A stretch of 64,000 nucleotides of DNA from SAR202 cluster bacterium Io17-Chloro-G6 (GTDB lineage: Bacteria; Chloroflexota; Dehalococcoidia; UBA3495). The position numbers were made by a program, and so were the translations under genes. Positions 1 to 8,059 of the stretch are shown piece after piece; positions within the stretch are counted from its first letter, which is position 1; every line of letters starts with the position of its first letter. The notes beneath the pieces were generated by a model, which was not told the origin of the DNA, did not search any database, and saw only the letters and a program-made list of their open reading frames with translations. The stretch is taken from positions 7,910 through 71,909 of the forward strand of contig MUCT01000005.1 in assembly GCA_002816585.1 (NCBI GenBank), read 5' to 3'.

Positions 1-592
1 GGTCGGCGATCATCCGCGAATTAAGAACTTCTTCCACGGTGTAAGTGTCCTTGCGGTGGGCGTAGGGATTCATGGCGGCGTTTTGCCGGGCCTTCACCGA
101 CACCTGGGCCAGGGCCGTGGCCGGAGCGCCGGTCTCTTCCATGTAGCGCTTGCTCCGCAAAGCATACCCGGCCATCATGTGGTCGCCTCCGATGTACCGC
201 TCCGGGCTATCCTCGGCGGTGACCGTCACCGGCCCCCGGGGAACTTTCTCCGCTCCGAAAGCCAGGGCCGTGTCGTAGAGGCCGGTGGTGATGCCCCAGT
301 ACGCCTGCCAGAAGGCCGTGGAGCCGCTGGAGCAGGCGTTTTCCACATTCACGATGGGCACCCCGGTCAGGCCTAGCTTGGATAGGGTGGTCTCGCCCAT
401 GGACATGCCATGGTAATAGACGTGCCCGAAGTAGGCGATGGCGATGTCCTTCCACTTGACGCCCGCGTCCTTGAGGGCCGGCAGAACCGCCTCAATGGCC
501 AGGGCGCTGAGGTCTTTGTCGGGGAAGCGGCCGAAGGGATGCAGGCCCACTCCCACCACCATGACTTCCCGGCCCGGTTTTATCTGGTTCAC
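1..592 (-). CDS. Thiolase-family protein (SCP-x/lipid-transfer type), 3' part cut by window edge
   Basis: About 197 codons are visible and the frame runs off the left edge, so the C-terminal half is missing. The protein opens with a thiolase N-terminal fold, and the segment NVENACSSGSTAF carries the nucleophilic cysteine expected of thiolases. Overall it resembles the SCP-x/acetyl-CoA acetyltransferase-like thiolases that work with a separate OB-fold protein, which fits the Zn-ribbon OB-fold gene at 901-1350. I chose the GTG at 592 because AGGGAG lies 8-9 nt upstream; an in-frame ATG ten codons in is the alternative. The likely role is thiolytic cleavage or condensation of acyl-CoA. The family call is firm; the substrate is unknown. 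Confidence 0.8.
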   Translation of the reverse strand, partial: MNQIKPGREVMVVGVGLHPFGRFPDKDLSALAIEAVLPALKDAGVKWKDIAIAYFGHVYYHGMSMGETTLSKLGLTGVPIVNVENACSSGSTAFWQAYWGITTGLYDTALAFGAEKVPRGPVTVTAEDSPERYIGGDHMMAGYALRSKRYMEETGAPATALAQVSVKARQNAAMNPYAHRKDTYTVEEVLNSRMIAD

Positions 593-630
593 TGGTTGTT
601 CTCCCTAAGCACGCGGGTGAATCCGGTAGG

Positions 631-855
631 TCACTTAAGCAAAGCCCTTGCTTTCTTTCGGACCTCTTCTTCAGAGATGGGCTGGACATCCCCCCGGTCA
701 AGCTCGCGGGCTCGACGGTCAGCCTCTAACAGCCATGCCTGTTCTGATTCCTCTCCTGAGAGGGTCTCAAGGCTCAGAAGAAGCTTTTGGGCTAGTTTAG
801 CCCGATCTTCCGGAGGCAGGCCAAGGGCCTCATGTTCAATAGTCTGGGGGTCCAT
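631..855 (-). CDS. Orphan addiction-module (RelB/Unstab-type) antitoxin
   Basis: This 74-residue acidic protein has the layout of the putative addiction module component family: an N-terminal segment with LGLPPEDRAKLAQKLLLSL, an Asp/Glu-rich middle, and a tail of the form ISEEEVRKKARALL. Members usually pair with a RelE/ParE toxin encoded just downstream. Here the next gene downstream is the thiolase, starting 38 nt later, and upstream lies the OB-fold gene, so no toxin is present. It sits between two genes that normally belong together (thiolase and OB-fold partner). It may be a leftover of a degraded toxin-antitoxin pair or an antitoxin acting in trans. Family confidence is good; function here is open. 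Confidence 0.7.
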   Translation of the reverse strand: MDPQTIEHEALGLPPEDRAKLAQKLLLSLETLSGEESEQAWLLEADRRARELDRGDVQPISEEEVRKKARALLK

Positions 856-900
856 ATCACCACCTCACGGTTTCTCGTGTGCTACTACTAACCGGATAAT

Positions 901-1350
901 TTAAGCCGGCCGCCACTTATAGACGGCCTTGTCTGGTCCACCGTTCTCCGCGGGAACGGATTGGATGGTCATCTCGACGGCCATGCCGATTTTGAGGTCC
1001 TCATGTTCGCAGTCGATGACCTCGGCTAGGACCTGGGGTCCCTGGGGGAGTTCCACCTGCCCTAGCACGTAGGGCACCGCACCTGGCCAGCCGGCGGGCG
1101 GTATCCTCACGATGGTGAAGCTGTAGAGGATGCCCTTGGACCCAAGGTCCAACGGCTCCAGGTCGGTGGACGTGCATGACTGGCAGAAGATGGCGGTACC
1201 AAACACCGCTGCGCCGCATTCCTTGCACAGGAACCCAATCAAGGTCCCTGTCAATGAACATACAGGGGCATCTTGGATGGTTATCTTGAGCCGGTTGGGG
1301 TCGACGGAGACCGGCGATACCGGCGAATCTGTCTCTGGCATACCGGGCAT
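901..1350 (-). CDS. Zn-ribbon OB-fold protein (DUF35), thiolase partner
   Basis: A 149-residue protein with an N-terminal rubredoxin-like zinc ribbon (CKEC near residue 44, CQSC near residue 57) followed by an OB fold (YSFTIVRIPP, then PYVLGQVELPQG). This is the DUF35 architecture that binds acyl-CoA and forms complexes with SCP-x-type thiolases. The thiolase at 1-592 lies downstream on the same strand and is the obvious partner, although an antitoxin gene now separates them. An open frame extends upstream to 1419, but that part is Arg-rich and unlike the family, so I place the start at the ATG at 1350. A second ATG lies three codons further in. No strong ribosome binding site distinguishes the two. 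Confidence 0.8.
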   Translation of the reverse strand: MPGMPETDSPVSPVSVDPNRLKITIQDAPVCSLTGTLIGFLCKECGAAVFGTAIFCQSCTSTDLEPLDLGSKGILYSFTIVRIPPAGWPGAVPYVLGQVELPQGPQVLAEVIDCEHEDLKIGMAVEMTIQSVPAENGGPDKAVYKWRPA

Positions 1351-1491
1351 TATACAGGCCCATTGACCCACCTTGCGCCGCATGGTAGTTTGGGTTCGCC
1401 GGCACAGCCGGGTTTTCATAAAAATCTTGATTTCGTCTCGTGACTGTCACAGGCGGTTTATCCAGCAGAGATTGACGGGGTAGCCCACTCT

Positions 1492-3105
1492 ATGGCCAGC
1501 AACGCTAAAAAGCCTTGGGAGATGTCACTGGGCCAGTTTCTAGAGCAGTCTGTGGCCCGGGATCCCGGCAAAACCTTCATCGAGATTGACGGTCAGAGCC
1601 AGACCTACGGGAAATTCTACGAAGGCGTATTGAAGGCCGCCGCCATGTTTCAAGGACTGGGCATTGAGAAGGGCGACCGGGTGTGCCTGTTCTTGCCCAA
1701 CTGCATCGAATACGTCTACTCCTGGTTCGGTCTGTCCCTCATCGGAGCGATTGCCGTTCCCGTGAACACCGCCTACAAACGGGACGAGATGGCCTACATC
1801 CTGAACAACGCCGAGGTCAAGGGCCTGGTCAGCGATTCATCGCTCTCTGAGGTGGCCGGGGCCGCCGCGGACTTGGCGCCCAGCATAACCGTCCGTTTGC
1901 TAAGAGGGCCGGAGGATTTGAACCTCTCACCCTGGACTAGCTTCAACGAAGCCCATGCCGCGGCCCCGCCCCTGGAAACACTGCCCGAAGTGTCTCCCCA
2001 CGACATCTCAATGCTGGTCTACACCTCCGGAACCACCGGCAACCCCAAGGGTGTCCAGGTGACCCATCTGATGTACGTGGCCGCCGGGCAGGGGTTTGCC
2101 CACTGGACCCAGGCCACGCCCGACGACCGGTTCTTCACCTGCCTACCCTACTACCACGCCAACATTCAGTACTACTCCACCATGGGCGCCCTGGCCGCCG
2201 GAGGAACCCTGGTGGTGGTCGACCGCTTCAGCGCCTCCCGGTTCTGGGGCCAGGTGCGGGAGGCCACGGCCACGGTAGTGAATTTCATCGGAATGATGAT
2301 GCCGGTCCTGGCCAAGAACGCTCCGTCGCCCGACGATAAAGATAACACGGTCCGGCTGTTCTACGGCTCGCCGTCGTTCCCGCCCGAGTTCCTGGCCGAG
2401 TTCCAAGAGCGGTTCGCCACCGACATCATCGTGGGGTTCGGCATGACCGAGACCTGCTTCGGCACCATCGAGCGCATCGGAGCAGACCGCCGCGCCGGCT
2501 CGTCGGGCAAACCCCGACAGCATCCGCAAGGCGGGTTTGAGAACCAGGTGCGCATCGCGGACCAGGAGACCGGCGTGCCCGTGGGGGTGGACACCGTGGG
2601 CGAGATAACGATACACAACCCAGCCATTATGCCCGGCTATTGGCGCAACGACGAACAGAACAAGGAAACGCTGCGGGACGGCTGGCTCTTCACTGGAGAC
2701 CTGGGCTGGGTGGATGCCGACGGGTTCCTGTACTTCGTGGACCGGAAGAAAGACATCATCCGCCGCAGGGGAGAGAACATCTCGTCTCAAGAGGTGGAGA
2801 ATGTCATCAAGAGCAACCCCAACGTGCTGGACTGCGCGGTTTTGGCCGTGCCTTCAGAGTTGGGCGAGGACGAGGTCAAGGCCTACGTCACGCCCCGGGA
2901 AGGCGCCACGCCGGACCCGGAAGAGCTAGTTTACTGGTGCGCCGAGAACCTGGCCTATTTCAAGGTCCCGCGCTACTGGGAAATCAGGGACGAACTGCCC
3001 CGCACTCCGAGCCTGCGCGTCCGGAAAGACGTCCTGCGCCAGGAGCGCGAAGACCTGATTGAAGGCTGCTTCGACCGGGAAGCGGCGGGAATTCAGCTAC
3101 GCTGA
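1492..3105 (+). CDS. Acyl-CoA ligase (AMP-binding, crotonobetaine/carnitine-CoA ligase type)
   Basis: This 537-residue adenylate-forming enzyme should activate a carboxylic acid with ATP and CoA. The phosphate-binding loop YTSGTTGNPKG lies near residue 178, the adenine motif GFGMTET near residue 316, and the hinge and core motifs GWLFTGDLG and DRKKDIIRRRGENIS near residues 395-425. The C-terminal A10 region reads LPRTPSLRVRKD: the usual Gly-Lys pair is replaced by Leu-Arg, so the canonical acylation lysine is not present at its normal place. Related acyl-CoA ligases of this group vary here, so activity is still plausible. It stands alone on the plus strand, divergent from the thiolase/OB-fold genes, which suggests a shared acyl-CoA function. 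The substrate is unknown. Confidence 0.85.
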   Translation: MASNAKKPWEMSLGQFLEQSVARDPGKTFIEIDGQSQTYGKFYEGVLKAAAMFQGLGIEKGDRVCLFLPNCIEYVYSWFGLSLIGAIAVPVNTAYKRDEMAYILNNAEVKGLVSDSSLSEVAGAAADLAPSITVRLLRGPEDLNLSPWTSFNEAHAAAPPLETLPEVSPHDISMLVYTSGTTGNPKGVQVTHLMYVAAGQGFAHWTQATPDDRFFTCLPYYHANIQYYSTMGALAAGGTLVVVDRFSASRFWGQVREATATVVNFIGMMMPVLAKNAPSPDDKDNTVRLFYGSPSFPPEFLAEFQERFATDIIVGFGMTETCFGTIERIGADRRAGSSGKPRQHPQGGFENQVRIADQETGVPVGVDTVGEITIHNPAIMPGYWRNDEQNKETLRDGWLFTGDLGWVDADGFLYFVDRKKDIIRRRGENISSQEVENVIKSNPNVLDCAVLAVPSELGEDEVKAYVTPREGATPDPEELVYWCAENLAYFKVPRYWEIRDELPRTPSLRVRKDVLRQEREDLIEGCFDREAAGIQLR

Positions 3106-3116
3106 ACGAGCGAACG

Positions 3117-3165
3117 GCAGTCAGCAATCAGAAGTCAGCCCTGATAGCTGATCGCTGACCGCTAG
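3117..3165. repeat. TCAGC/GCTGA heptad-type intergenic repeat
   Basis: A run of roughly 7-base units of the form NNGTCAG/NNATCAG that switches into its complement (GCTGATN, GCTGACN), so it can fold back on itself. Related runs occur at 12677-12699, 12769-12800, 14059-14120, 23957-23990, 24047-24076, 38543-38561 and 40147-40187, always between genes. Confidence 0.6.
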
Positions 3166-3177
3166 CGAGGTACGAGG

Positions 3178-3663
3178 ATGACCGAAAAACGTTACTGGCT
3201 CCTCAAGTCGGAGCCCAACGCCTATTCCTTCACCGACCTGATGAACGAGCCAGACGGATGGGCCGAGTGGGACGGCGTACGCAACTATCAGGCCCGCAAC
3301 TCGATGCGGGATGACATGAAGGTTGGCGACGGCATCCTCTTCTATCACAGCAATGCCAAGCCGCTGTCGATCGTGGGTATTGCCAGCGTCGTGCGGGAAG
3401 GGTATGACGACTTCCACGGTCTGGATCCCAATGACCAACACTATGACCCTAAAGCCACTCAGGAAAATCCCATCTGGTCCATGGTCGACATCAAGGGAGA
3501 ACATCCCTTAGCCAGGCCCGTCACTCTGGACGAGATTAAGGCCAACCCCAAACTGAAAGACATGCTGCTGATCCGTAAGGGAATGCGGCTGTCCATCCAA
3601 CCGGTAACCAAAGAGGAATTCGACGAAGTGGTGTCCATGGGCGGTGTTCCAAGCAAAGATTGA
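3178..3663 (+). CDS. EVE-domain protein
   Basis: This 161-residue protein is essentially one EVE domain, a PUA-like fold that reads modified bases. The hallmarks are the N-terminal YWLLKSEPNAYSF, then WDGVRNYQARN near residues 31-41, and MKVGDGILFYHSNA near residues 49-62. The length matches the thymocyte nuclear protein 1/EVE family. Family members bind modified cytosine or adenine in DNA or RNA, and some are fused to restriction nucleases. This one stands alone and has no restriction or modification genes nearby. A GAGG sequence lies just ahead of the ATG. The repeat at 3117-3165 separates it from the ligase gene. The family call is strong; a housekeeping role is as likely as defence. Confidence 0.85.
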   Translation: MTEKRYWLLKSEPNAYSFTDLMNEPDGWAEWDGVRNYQARNSMRDDMKVGDGILFYHSNAKPLSIVGIASVVREGYDDFHGLDPNDQHYDPKATQENPIWSMVDIKGEHPLARPVTLDEIKANPKLKDMLLIRKGMRLSIQPVTKEEFDEVVSMGGVPSKD

Positions 3664-3708
3664 CGGGAAGGCCCGATTGTCGAGGTTCCCTAGAGGATAG
3701 TGAGTACC

Positions 3709-3978
3709 ATGAGCGTCTATTGGAGAAACGTTAAACGGGGACAAAACCTAGTCGTTGACGACACTGCGGGACTAGAAGAAATCATCGGCGGGTACCGCGA
3801 GAACAAGCGCGGCATAGACGCCTACGCAAGAACCATGGGGTATGAGCCGGAGCGCTCAAGAAAGGGGTTCGACACGGTCGAAGACGCCAAAGCGTTCGTG
3901 GAATCCTTTAGCCCCTGGGAACTTTTCGGTGCTGACGACGTTACGGTTGAAACCGAGGCGCGGCCCCTTTTAGGCTAA
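3709..3978 (+). CDS. Small hypothetical protein
   Basis: An 89-residue soluble protein with no motif I recognise. It begins with an aromatic/basic stretch (SVYWRNVKRGQN), has an acidic helical middle, and a short Phe/Trp-rich segment (FVESFSPWELFG) near residues 65-76. A GTG nine bases earlier (3700) is also in frame, but AGAGG at 3692-3696 is too close to it and well placed for the ATG at 3709. It lies between the EVE gene and an AhpD-like gene on the same strand with short gaps, so the three may be co-transcribed. No signal peptide or membrane segment is visible. Confidence 0.6.
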   Translation: MSVYWRNVKRGQNLVVDDTAGLEEIIGGYRENKRGIDAYARTMGYEPERSRKGFDTVEDAKAFVESFSPWELFGADDVTVETEARPLLG

Positions 3979-4014
3979 GCTCTGATTGATACAACCGTCC
4001 TACAAGGAAAATAC

Positions 4015-4530
4015 ATGCCACGCCTGCCACTCACTCTACAATCAAAACTCTCATCAGAGATGCATCTCAAGTACGAAAAAGTAACCGAGTCTGGGTCGGG
4101 CTTGCCAGCAACTTTCCAAGCCCTATTCGCCAATCCTCAACTAGCATCTGGGCTGGCCGACCTTAACGAACTTGTCGGACAAATCGGCCTGGAACCATGG
4201 GTAACCCTGACTGTAGCGCTCACCATGGCTCATGAGCGGGATAACAGCGGTCTCTGGGATTCATTGGCGCCGTTGGCGCGCCAGGCCGGAGTAAGCGAGG
4301 CGGTTATCGATGGAATCGCCGCCGGGACAGGCCCGCGAGGGTTGTTGCCGAAGGAAGGCATTTGGGTGCACTTCGCGCTGGAGGTAGTGCGGGACCAGAT
4401 GCGCGACTCTACCTGGCAAGCGGTAACTCACCTGGTGGGGGATGAGGGAGCCGTCGGTCTGGCGTTTACGGCGTGCTACTACGATATGATGGCTCGCCTA
4501 AACCGCACGTTCGCCTTGGATACCGCGTAA
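4015..4530 (+). CDS. AhpD/carboxymuconolactone-decarboxylase-like protein
   Basis: A 171-residue all-helical protein. The central segment (GLADLNELVGQIGLEPWVTLTVALTM, then LAPLARQAGVSEAVIDGI) resembles the AhpD-like fold used by carboxymuconolactone decarboxylase family proteins, in which helices follow a pattern of antigen-like HXXX and AXXXG turns. The CXXC pair of redox-active AhpD is absent, so peroxidase-type activity is unlikely. The enoyl-CoA hydratase gene starts 22 nt downstream, so the two probably share a transcript. The family assignment rests on pattern rather than a diagnostic motif and is moderate. Confidence 0.5.
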   Translation: MPRLPLTLQSKLSSEMHLKYEKVTESGSGLPATFQALFANPQLASGLADLNELVGQIGLEPWVTLTVALTMAHERDNSGLWDSLAPLARQAGVSEAVIDGIAAGTGPRGLLPKEGIWVHFALEVVRDQMRDSTWQAVTHLVGDEGAVGLAFTACYYDMMARLNRTFALDTA

Positions 4531-4551
4531 GAGAATAACGGAGGTCCAACG

Positions 4552-5361
4552 ATGCCAGATTACAAGTTTGAAACGCTGCTGGTGGAGCAGGACGACTCAA
4601 TCCTGACCATCACCTTGAACCGGCCCGAGCGGCTGAACGCCGTTGATGCGACGATGCACCGGGAACTGGAAGCGGTCTTCGGCGAGGTGGCCATCGACTC
4701 GAACGTGAGCGCGATCGTCGTAACCGGCGCCGGGCGGGGGTTCTGCTCCGGAGGCGACGTACGGGCCATGGACGAGCGCGGCGGCTCGAACGTGCTCCAG
4801 ACACTGCCCATGGGCGCGGTGTCCCAAGGAGGCCGGCGTATCTTACATAACATTCTTTGGATCGAGCAGCCCATCATCTGCGCTCTGAACGGCGTCGCCG
4901 CGGGACTTGGTGCGACCATCGCTCTGTTCTGCGACGTCATCTACGCCTCGGACCAAGCCCGCATCGGTGATACCCACGTGAAGGCCGGGCTGGTAGCCGG
5001 AGACGGCGGCGCGGTCATCTGGCCCCTGCTGGTGGGTGTGGCCAAGGCCAAGGAACTGCTGATGACCGGCGATATCATCGACGCCGCCGAGGCCGAGCGC
5101 ATCGGTCTGGTCAACAGGGTGGTCCCCCACGACCAATTGATGGAAACGTCCATGGACCTGGCCCGCCGGCTGGCCAACGGTCCCGCGCTGGCCATCAGGG
5201 GCACCAAGCATGCGATCAACAAGAAAATCTGGAACGACCTAAACCTGGCATTGGATATTGGCCTTTCATTGGAACAACGCAGTTCCGTCCATTCCGATCA
5301 CTCCGAAGCAGCCCGCTCCTTCGTCGAGAAACGCGCTCCCGAATTCAAGGGCACCATTTAG
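4552..5361 (+). CDS. Enoyl-CoA hydratase/isomerase family protein
   Basis: A 269-residue crotonase. The CoA and oxyanion-hole region is GRGFCSGGDV near residues 62-71, and the second oxyanion segment follows ALNGVAAGLG near residue 106. Of the two catalytic glutamates of classical hydratases, the first position reads DTHV (His in place of Glu) and the second is kept in AKELLMTGD. It may therefore catalyse a different crotonase reaction, such as isomerisation or hydrolysis. GGAGG precedes the ATG by 8 nt. It follows the AhpD-like gene closely. The next genes are unrelated and lie beyond a repeat. Family certain, substrate unknown. Confidence 0.88.
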   Translation: MPDYKFETLLVEQDDSILTITLNRPERLNAVDATMHRELEAVFGEVAIDSNVSAIVVTGAGRGFCSGGDVRAMDERGGSNVLQTLPMGAVSQGGRRILHNILWIEQPIICALNGVAAGLGATIALFCDVIYASDQARIGDTHVKAGLVAGDGGAVIWPLLVGVAKAKELLMTGDIIDAAEAERIGLVNRVVPHDQLMETSMDLARRLANGPALAIRGTKHAINKKIWNDLNLALDIGLSLEQRSSVHSDHSEAARSFVEKRAPEFKGTI

Positions 5362-5414
5362 CATCCTGTCCCATTAGTTGCTTTACACCGACGGAACCGT
5401 GGGACATTTTTTCC

Positions 5415-5490
5415 TTAATTCCGTCTTTCCGGCGAAAGCTGGAATCTAGGGAAGTGTTAGCTGGGTCCCGGCCTGCGCCGGGATAACGGA
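5415..5490. repeat. Dispersed intergenic repeat pair (two palindromes)
   Basis: Two short palindromes lie head to head. The first pairs TTTCCGGC with a nearby CGAAAG-containing arm, and the second pairs CCCGGC with GCCGGG. The arrangement is like the widespread intergenic pair in which palindromes of the type CCGGCGAAAGCCGG and CCCGGCCTGCGCCGGG flank a short spacer. It occupies most of the gap before the nitroreductase gene. Confidence 0.5.
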
Positions 5491-5526
5491 CCGGAATACA
5501 GGGCACTAGACTGGATTATCAGACTA

Positions 5527-7095
5527 ATGGAGGCGGTCTTGGCCAACGGCGATAAGCAAGCTGCCCAGGCGGCTCGAATTTTCCACGAGGCCACCAAGCT
5601 GAGCTACATCAACCTGCTCACCAAGCCGCCACTTTATAAATCCTATCCTGGTCTGCCCCAAGTCCACCTACCCCAGCCCTCATCTCCTATGTTGCCCGCT
5701 CTTGAGGCTGTTTCCGGCACCACATTAGCCGCAACCGCCCCGTTGGATCTGGCGTCGATAGCCCAACTGCTCCACTACTCTGGGGGCCTGATACGAAGGA
5801 GCAACTTAGCTTCCGCGGGAGAGGTCCATTACCGCGCTGCTGCATCGGCCGGCGCTCTCTTTCCCATTGAACTTTACCTGGTCTGCGGTGACCTGCCGGC
5901 ACTGGCCGCCGGCGTCTATCATTACGCACCAGCGAATAACTCCCTGGCCGTACTGAGAGAGGGCGACTTCCGAGGTAACCTTGCCGCTGCTGCCGCCGAC
6001 GACTCACTGGCAACGGTTCCCGCTACCATTGTCAGCACGGCGGTCTTCTGGCGCAGCGCCTGGAAGTACCGGACGCGGGGTTACCGCTACTGTTTCTGGG
6101 ACAACGGCACTGTGCTGGCCAATCTCTTGGCGGCGGCAAACTCCCAGGGACAACCGGCCAGTATACTGGCGGGGTTCATCGACCACGAAGTGGACCTGAT
6201 ACTGGGTGTGGACTCGGAACAAGAGGCCAGCACCTGCCTTGTTGCCTTGGGCCAGGCGGCGAGTTCTGAGCCGGTCGGACCGGATGAATTGAGCCTGATT
6301 GATTCGGGCGACCTGGGCTTCGATGAACCGATTTCATACCCGGAGTCGGCATCGCTTCATTCGGAGTCATGCCTGGAATCACCGCAAGAGGTGTCAGATT
6401 GGATAGGCCAGCCCCAAGAAACCGAGGTGGAGGTTCCGGGTATCGAGTCCGCTTCCCTTGGCGGGGTCATTGAACAACGGGGATCGACCCGCCGGTTCGC
6501 CAGAGAACCCATCCCACTGGCCCAGTTCTCGGCTTTGCTGGCGGCAGCTTCCACGAAAATTCCAGCGGACTTTGTTGGCGGACTGGCCGACCCCTACCTG
6601 ATCGTAAATGCCGTCGATGGCCTGGCGCCGGGCGCTTATCACTATGCGAGAGAGTCTGGCGAGTTAGAGTTGCTGAAAGCAGGTGAGTTCCGGGAGGAGG
6701 CCGGCCACCTGTGCTTCGAGCAGGCTTTGGGGGCCGATGCCAGCGCGGTGGTCTTCTTCCTGACGGACCTGGAACTGGTACTGGGCCGGTTGGGCAATCG
6801 CGGATACCGGGCGGCCCAATTGGAGGCCGGAGTCATGGGCGGGAATATGTACCTTTGCGCCCATTCCTTGGGTTTGGGAGCCACTGGTATGACCTTTTTC
6901 GATGATGCCGTGACCGCCTTTTTCTCGCCCCACGCCGCCGGCAAGAGCCTGATGTTCCTGGTCGGACTGGGCCGCACCGGGACTCCCAACCGCGTCAGGC
7001 CCTTCCGTTCCAAGTACGGCGTGCTCAAGGACTCCCTGGCCCGGGGAGCGGCGGGAGACCGGCGTCCCGTCCCGGACTGGCTCTACAGCAATTAG
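5527..7095 (+). CDS. Tandem SagB-type nitroreductase-like flavoprotein
   Basis: A 522-residue protein built of two nitroreductase/SagB-like domains. Domain 1 (about 55-260) contains LLHYSGGLIRR, YRAAASAGALFPIELYLV and GVYHYAP. Domain 2 (about 310-515) contains RGSTRRFA, GAYHYAR and GGNMYLCAHSLGLGATGMTFFDD. This doubled layout is known from FMN-dependent SagB/ThcOx-like dehydrogenases, which oxidise azolines in peptide natural products. No YcaO cyclase, precursor peptide or transporter gene is next to it: a repeat and a crotonase lie upstream, and a convergent aldolase gene lies downstream. It may act on a small metabolite. The ATG at 5527 lacks a clear ribosome binding site. Confidence 0.8.
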   Translation: MEAVLANGDKQAAQAARIFHEATKLSYINLLTKPPLYKSYPGLPQVHLPQPSSPMLPALEAVSGTTLAATAPLDLASIAQLLHYSGGLIRRSNLASAGEVHYRAAASAGALFPIELYLVCGDLPALAAGVYHYAPANNSLAVLREGDFRGNLAAAAADDSLATVPATIVSTAVFWRSAWKYRTRGYRYCFWDNGTVLANLLAAANSQGQPASILAGFIDHEVDLILGVDSEQEASTCLVALGQAASSEPVGPDELSLIDSGDLGFDEPISYPESASLHSESCLESPQEVSDWIGQPQETEVEVPGIESASLGGVIEQRGSTRRFAREPIPLAQFSALLAAASTKIPADFVGGLADPYLIVNAVDGLAPGAYHYARESGELELLKAGEFREEAGHLCFEQALGADASAVVFFLTDLELVLGRLGNRGYRAAQLEAGVMGGNMYLCAHSLGLGATGMTFFDDAVTAFFSPHAAGKSLMFLVGLGRTGTPNRVRPFRSKYGVLKDSLARGAAGDRRPVPDWLYSN

Positions 7096-7117
7096 CCGGT
7101 CGGGCCACACTACATAA

Positions 7118-7924
7118 CTAGCCAATGGAGTTCTTTCGGATGTGCTCCAGGGCCATCTGCATGTGCCATTCCATCGCCCCCAGGCCAACCACCCGAACAC
7201 CCAGGTCGAACAGGCGCTTGGCGGCAGCGGCCATGGAGTCGAAATCGGGCGAGTCCAGGCCCATGTTGTACATGATGGCCGCCCCGTTTTTCTCGGCGGT
7301 CTTCACCGCCCCCTCCACCAGACGCATCACCTTGGGGTCTTCGTACTTGAACGGGACACCAAGGATTTTGGTCACATCTCCGGCCGCCAACCAGACCAGC
7401 TCGATCCCGTCTATGGCTAGTATTTCGTCCAGGTCGTTCAGCGCCCCTTCGCTTTCCACGGTCGGCACTATCAGGGTTCCGGCGCGGGTCTTGGCGGCGT
7501 ACTCAGGGAAGTCTTCGGCCGTCCAGAACCGGCGGAGGTGTATCTGCCGGTGCCAGTCGTCCCGAAGCCCCATCAGGTCCTGAACTTCCTGCTTGGAGCC
7601 GACGGACACCGTGACTGCGGTGGCGCCCAGGGATAGGGCCCGCGCCGCATCGGAGATGGTGCGGCGGTCTGTTCCTTCGGCCCAGGGAAATGACTGCACC
7701 CGAATCATGGGAGAGATGCCGGTGCCCCGGGCGGCCCGCACCAGATTTGCGATGTTGTCCCAGTCGTGGGCCGTGAACATCATATCGGCCATAAAGCAGT
7801 CGATGCCCGCTATTCCGGCCACCTCCACCATATTGGGATGGCTAAACACATAGGCGCAGAGCGATGGCTTGCCGCTCTTCAAATTGGCCAGTAGCCGGTC
7901 GGTTTCTTCGGTGGGGAAAAGCAC
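7118..7924 (-). CDS. HpcH/HpaI-type aldolase
   Basis: A 268-residue TIM-barrel protein of the HpcH/HpaI aldolase/citrate lyase family, which cleaves or forms 2-keto-acid aldols using a divalent metal. The metal ligands appear as the Glu in PTVESEGALND (near residue 155) and the Asp in LAAGDVTKILG (near residue 183). The N-terminal SHPNMVEVAGIAGIDCFMADM corresponds to the first barrel strands. The start is a GTG with AGAGG upstream. It is downstream of the flavin monooxygenase gene but separated by a strong terminator, so it probably has its own promoter in 7925-7990. It converges with the nitroreductase gene. Confidence 0.82.
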   Translation of the reverse strand: MLFPTEETDRLLANLKSGKPSLCAYVFSHPNMVEVAGIAGIDCFMADMMFTAHDWDNIANLVRAARGTGISPMIRVQSFPWAEGTDRRTISDAARALSLGATAVTVSVGSKQEVQDLMGLRDDWHRQIHLRRFWTAEDFPEYAAKTRAGTLIVPTVESEGALNDLDEILAIDGIELVWLAAGDVTKILGVPFKYEDPKVMRLVEGAVKTAEKNGAAIMYNMGLDSPDFDSMAAAAKRLFDLGVRVVGLGAMEWHMQMALEHIRKNSIG

Positions 7925-7988
7925 AGCATACCTCTGGAGTTAAGATTGGAGAACCAGCGGGGAGTGTAGCCCAAACGGGCTTACAGCA

Positions 7989-8036
7989 CAAAAAACCCGG
8001 AGCGTCCCTGTTTCATCGGGACGCTCCGGGTTTAGT
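7989..8036 (-). terminator. Intrinsic terminator of the flavin monooxygenase gene
   Basis: A perfect 16-bp stem, 7993-8008 pairing with 8018-8033, with a 9-nt loop. Read on the minus strand it is followed by six T residues. It sits about 25 nt after the stop codon at 8060 and ahead of the aldolase start. Confidence 0.88.
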
Positions 8037-8059
8037 TTACATGGATACCGTCGAGCCGG

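Noticed and set aside
3178..3663. EVE-domain gene as part of a defence island
   Set aside because: No restriction, modification, helicase or other defence genes adjoin it; the neighbours are metabolic.
8001..8033. Possible small RNA at the stem downstream of the flavin monooxygenase
   Set aside because: The stem plus T-run on the minus strand is fully explained as an intrinsic terminator.
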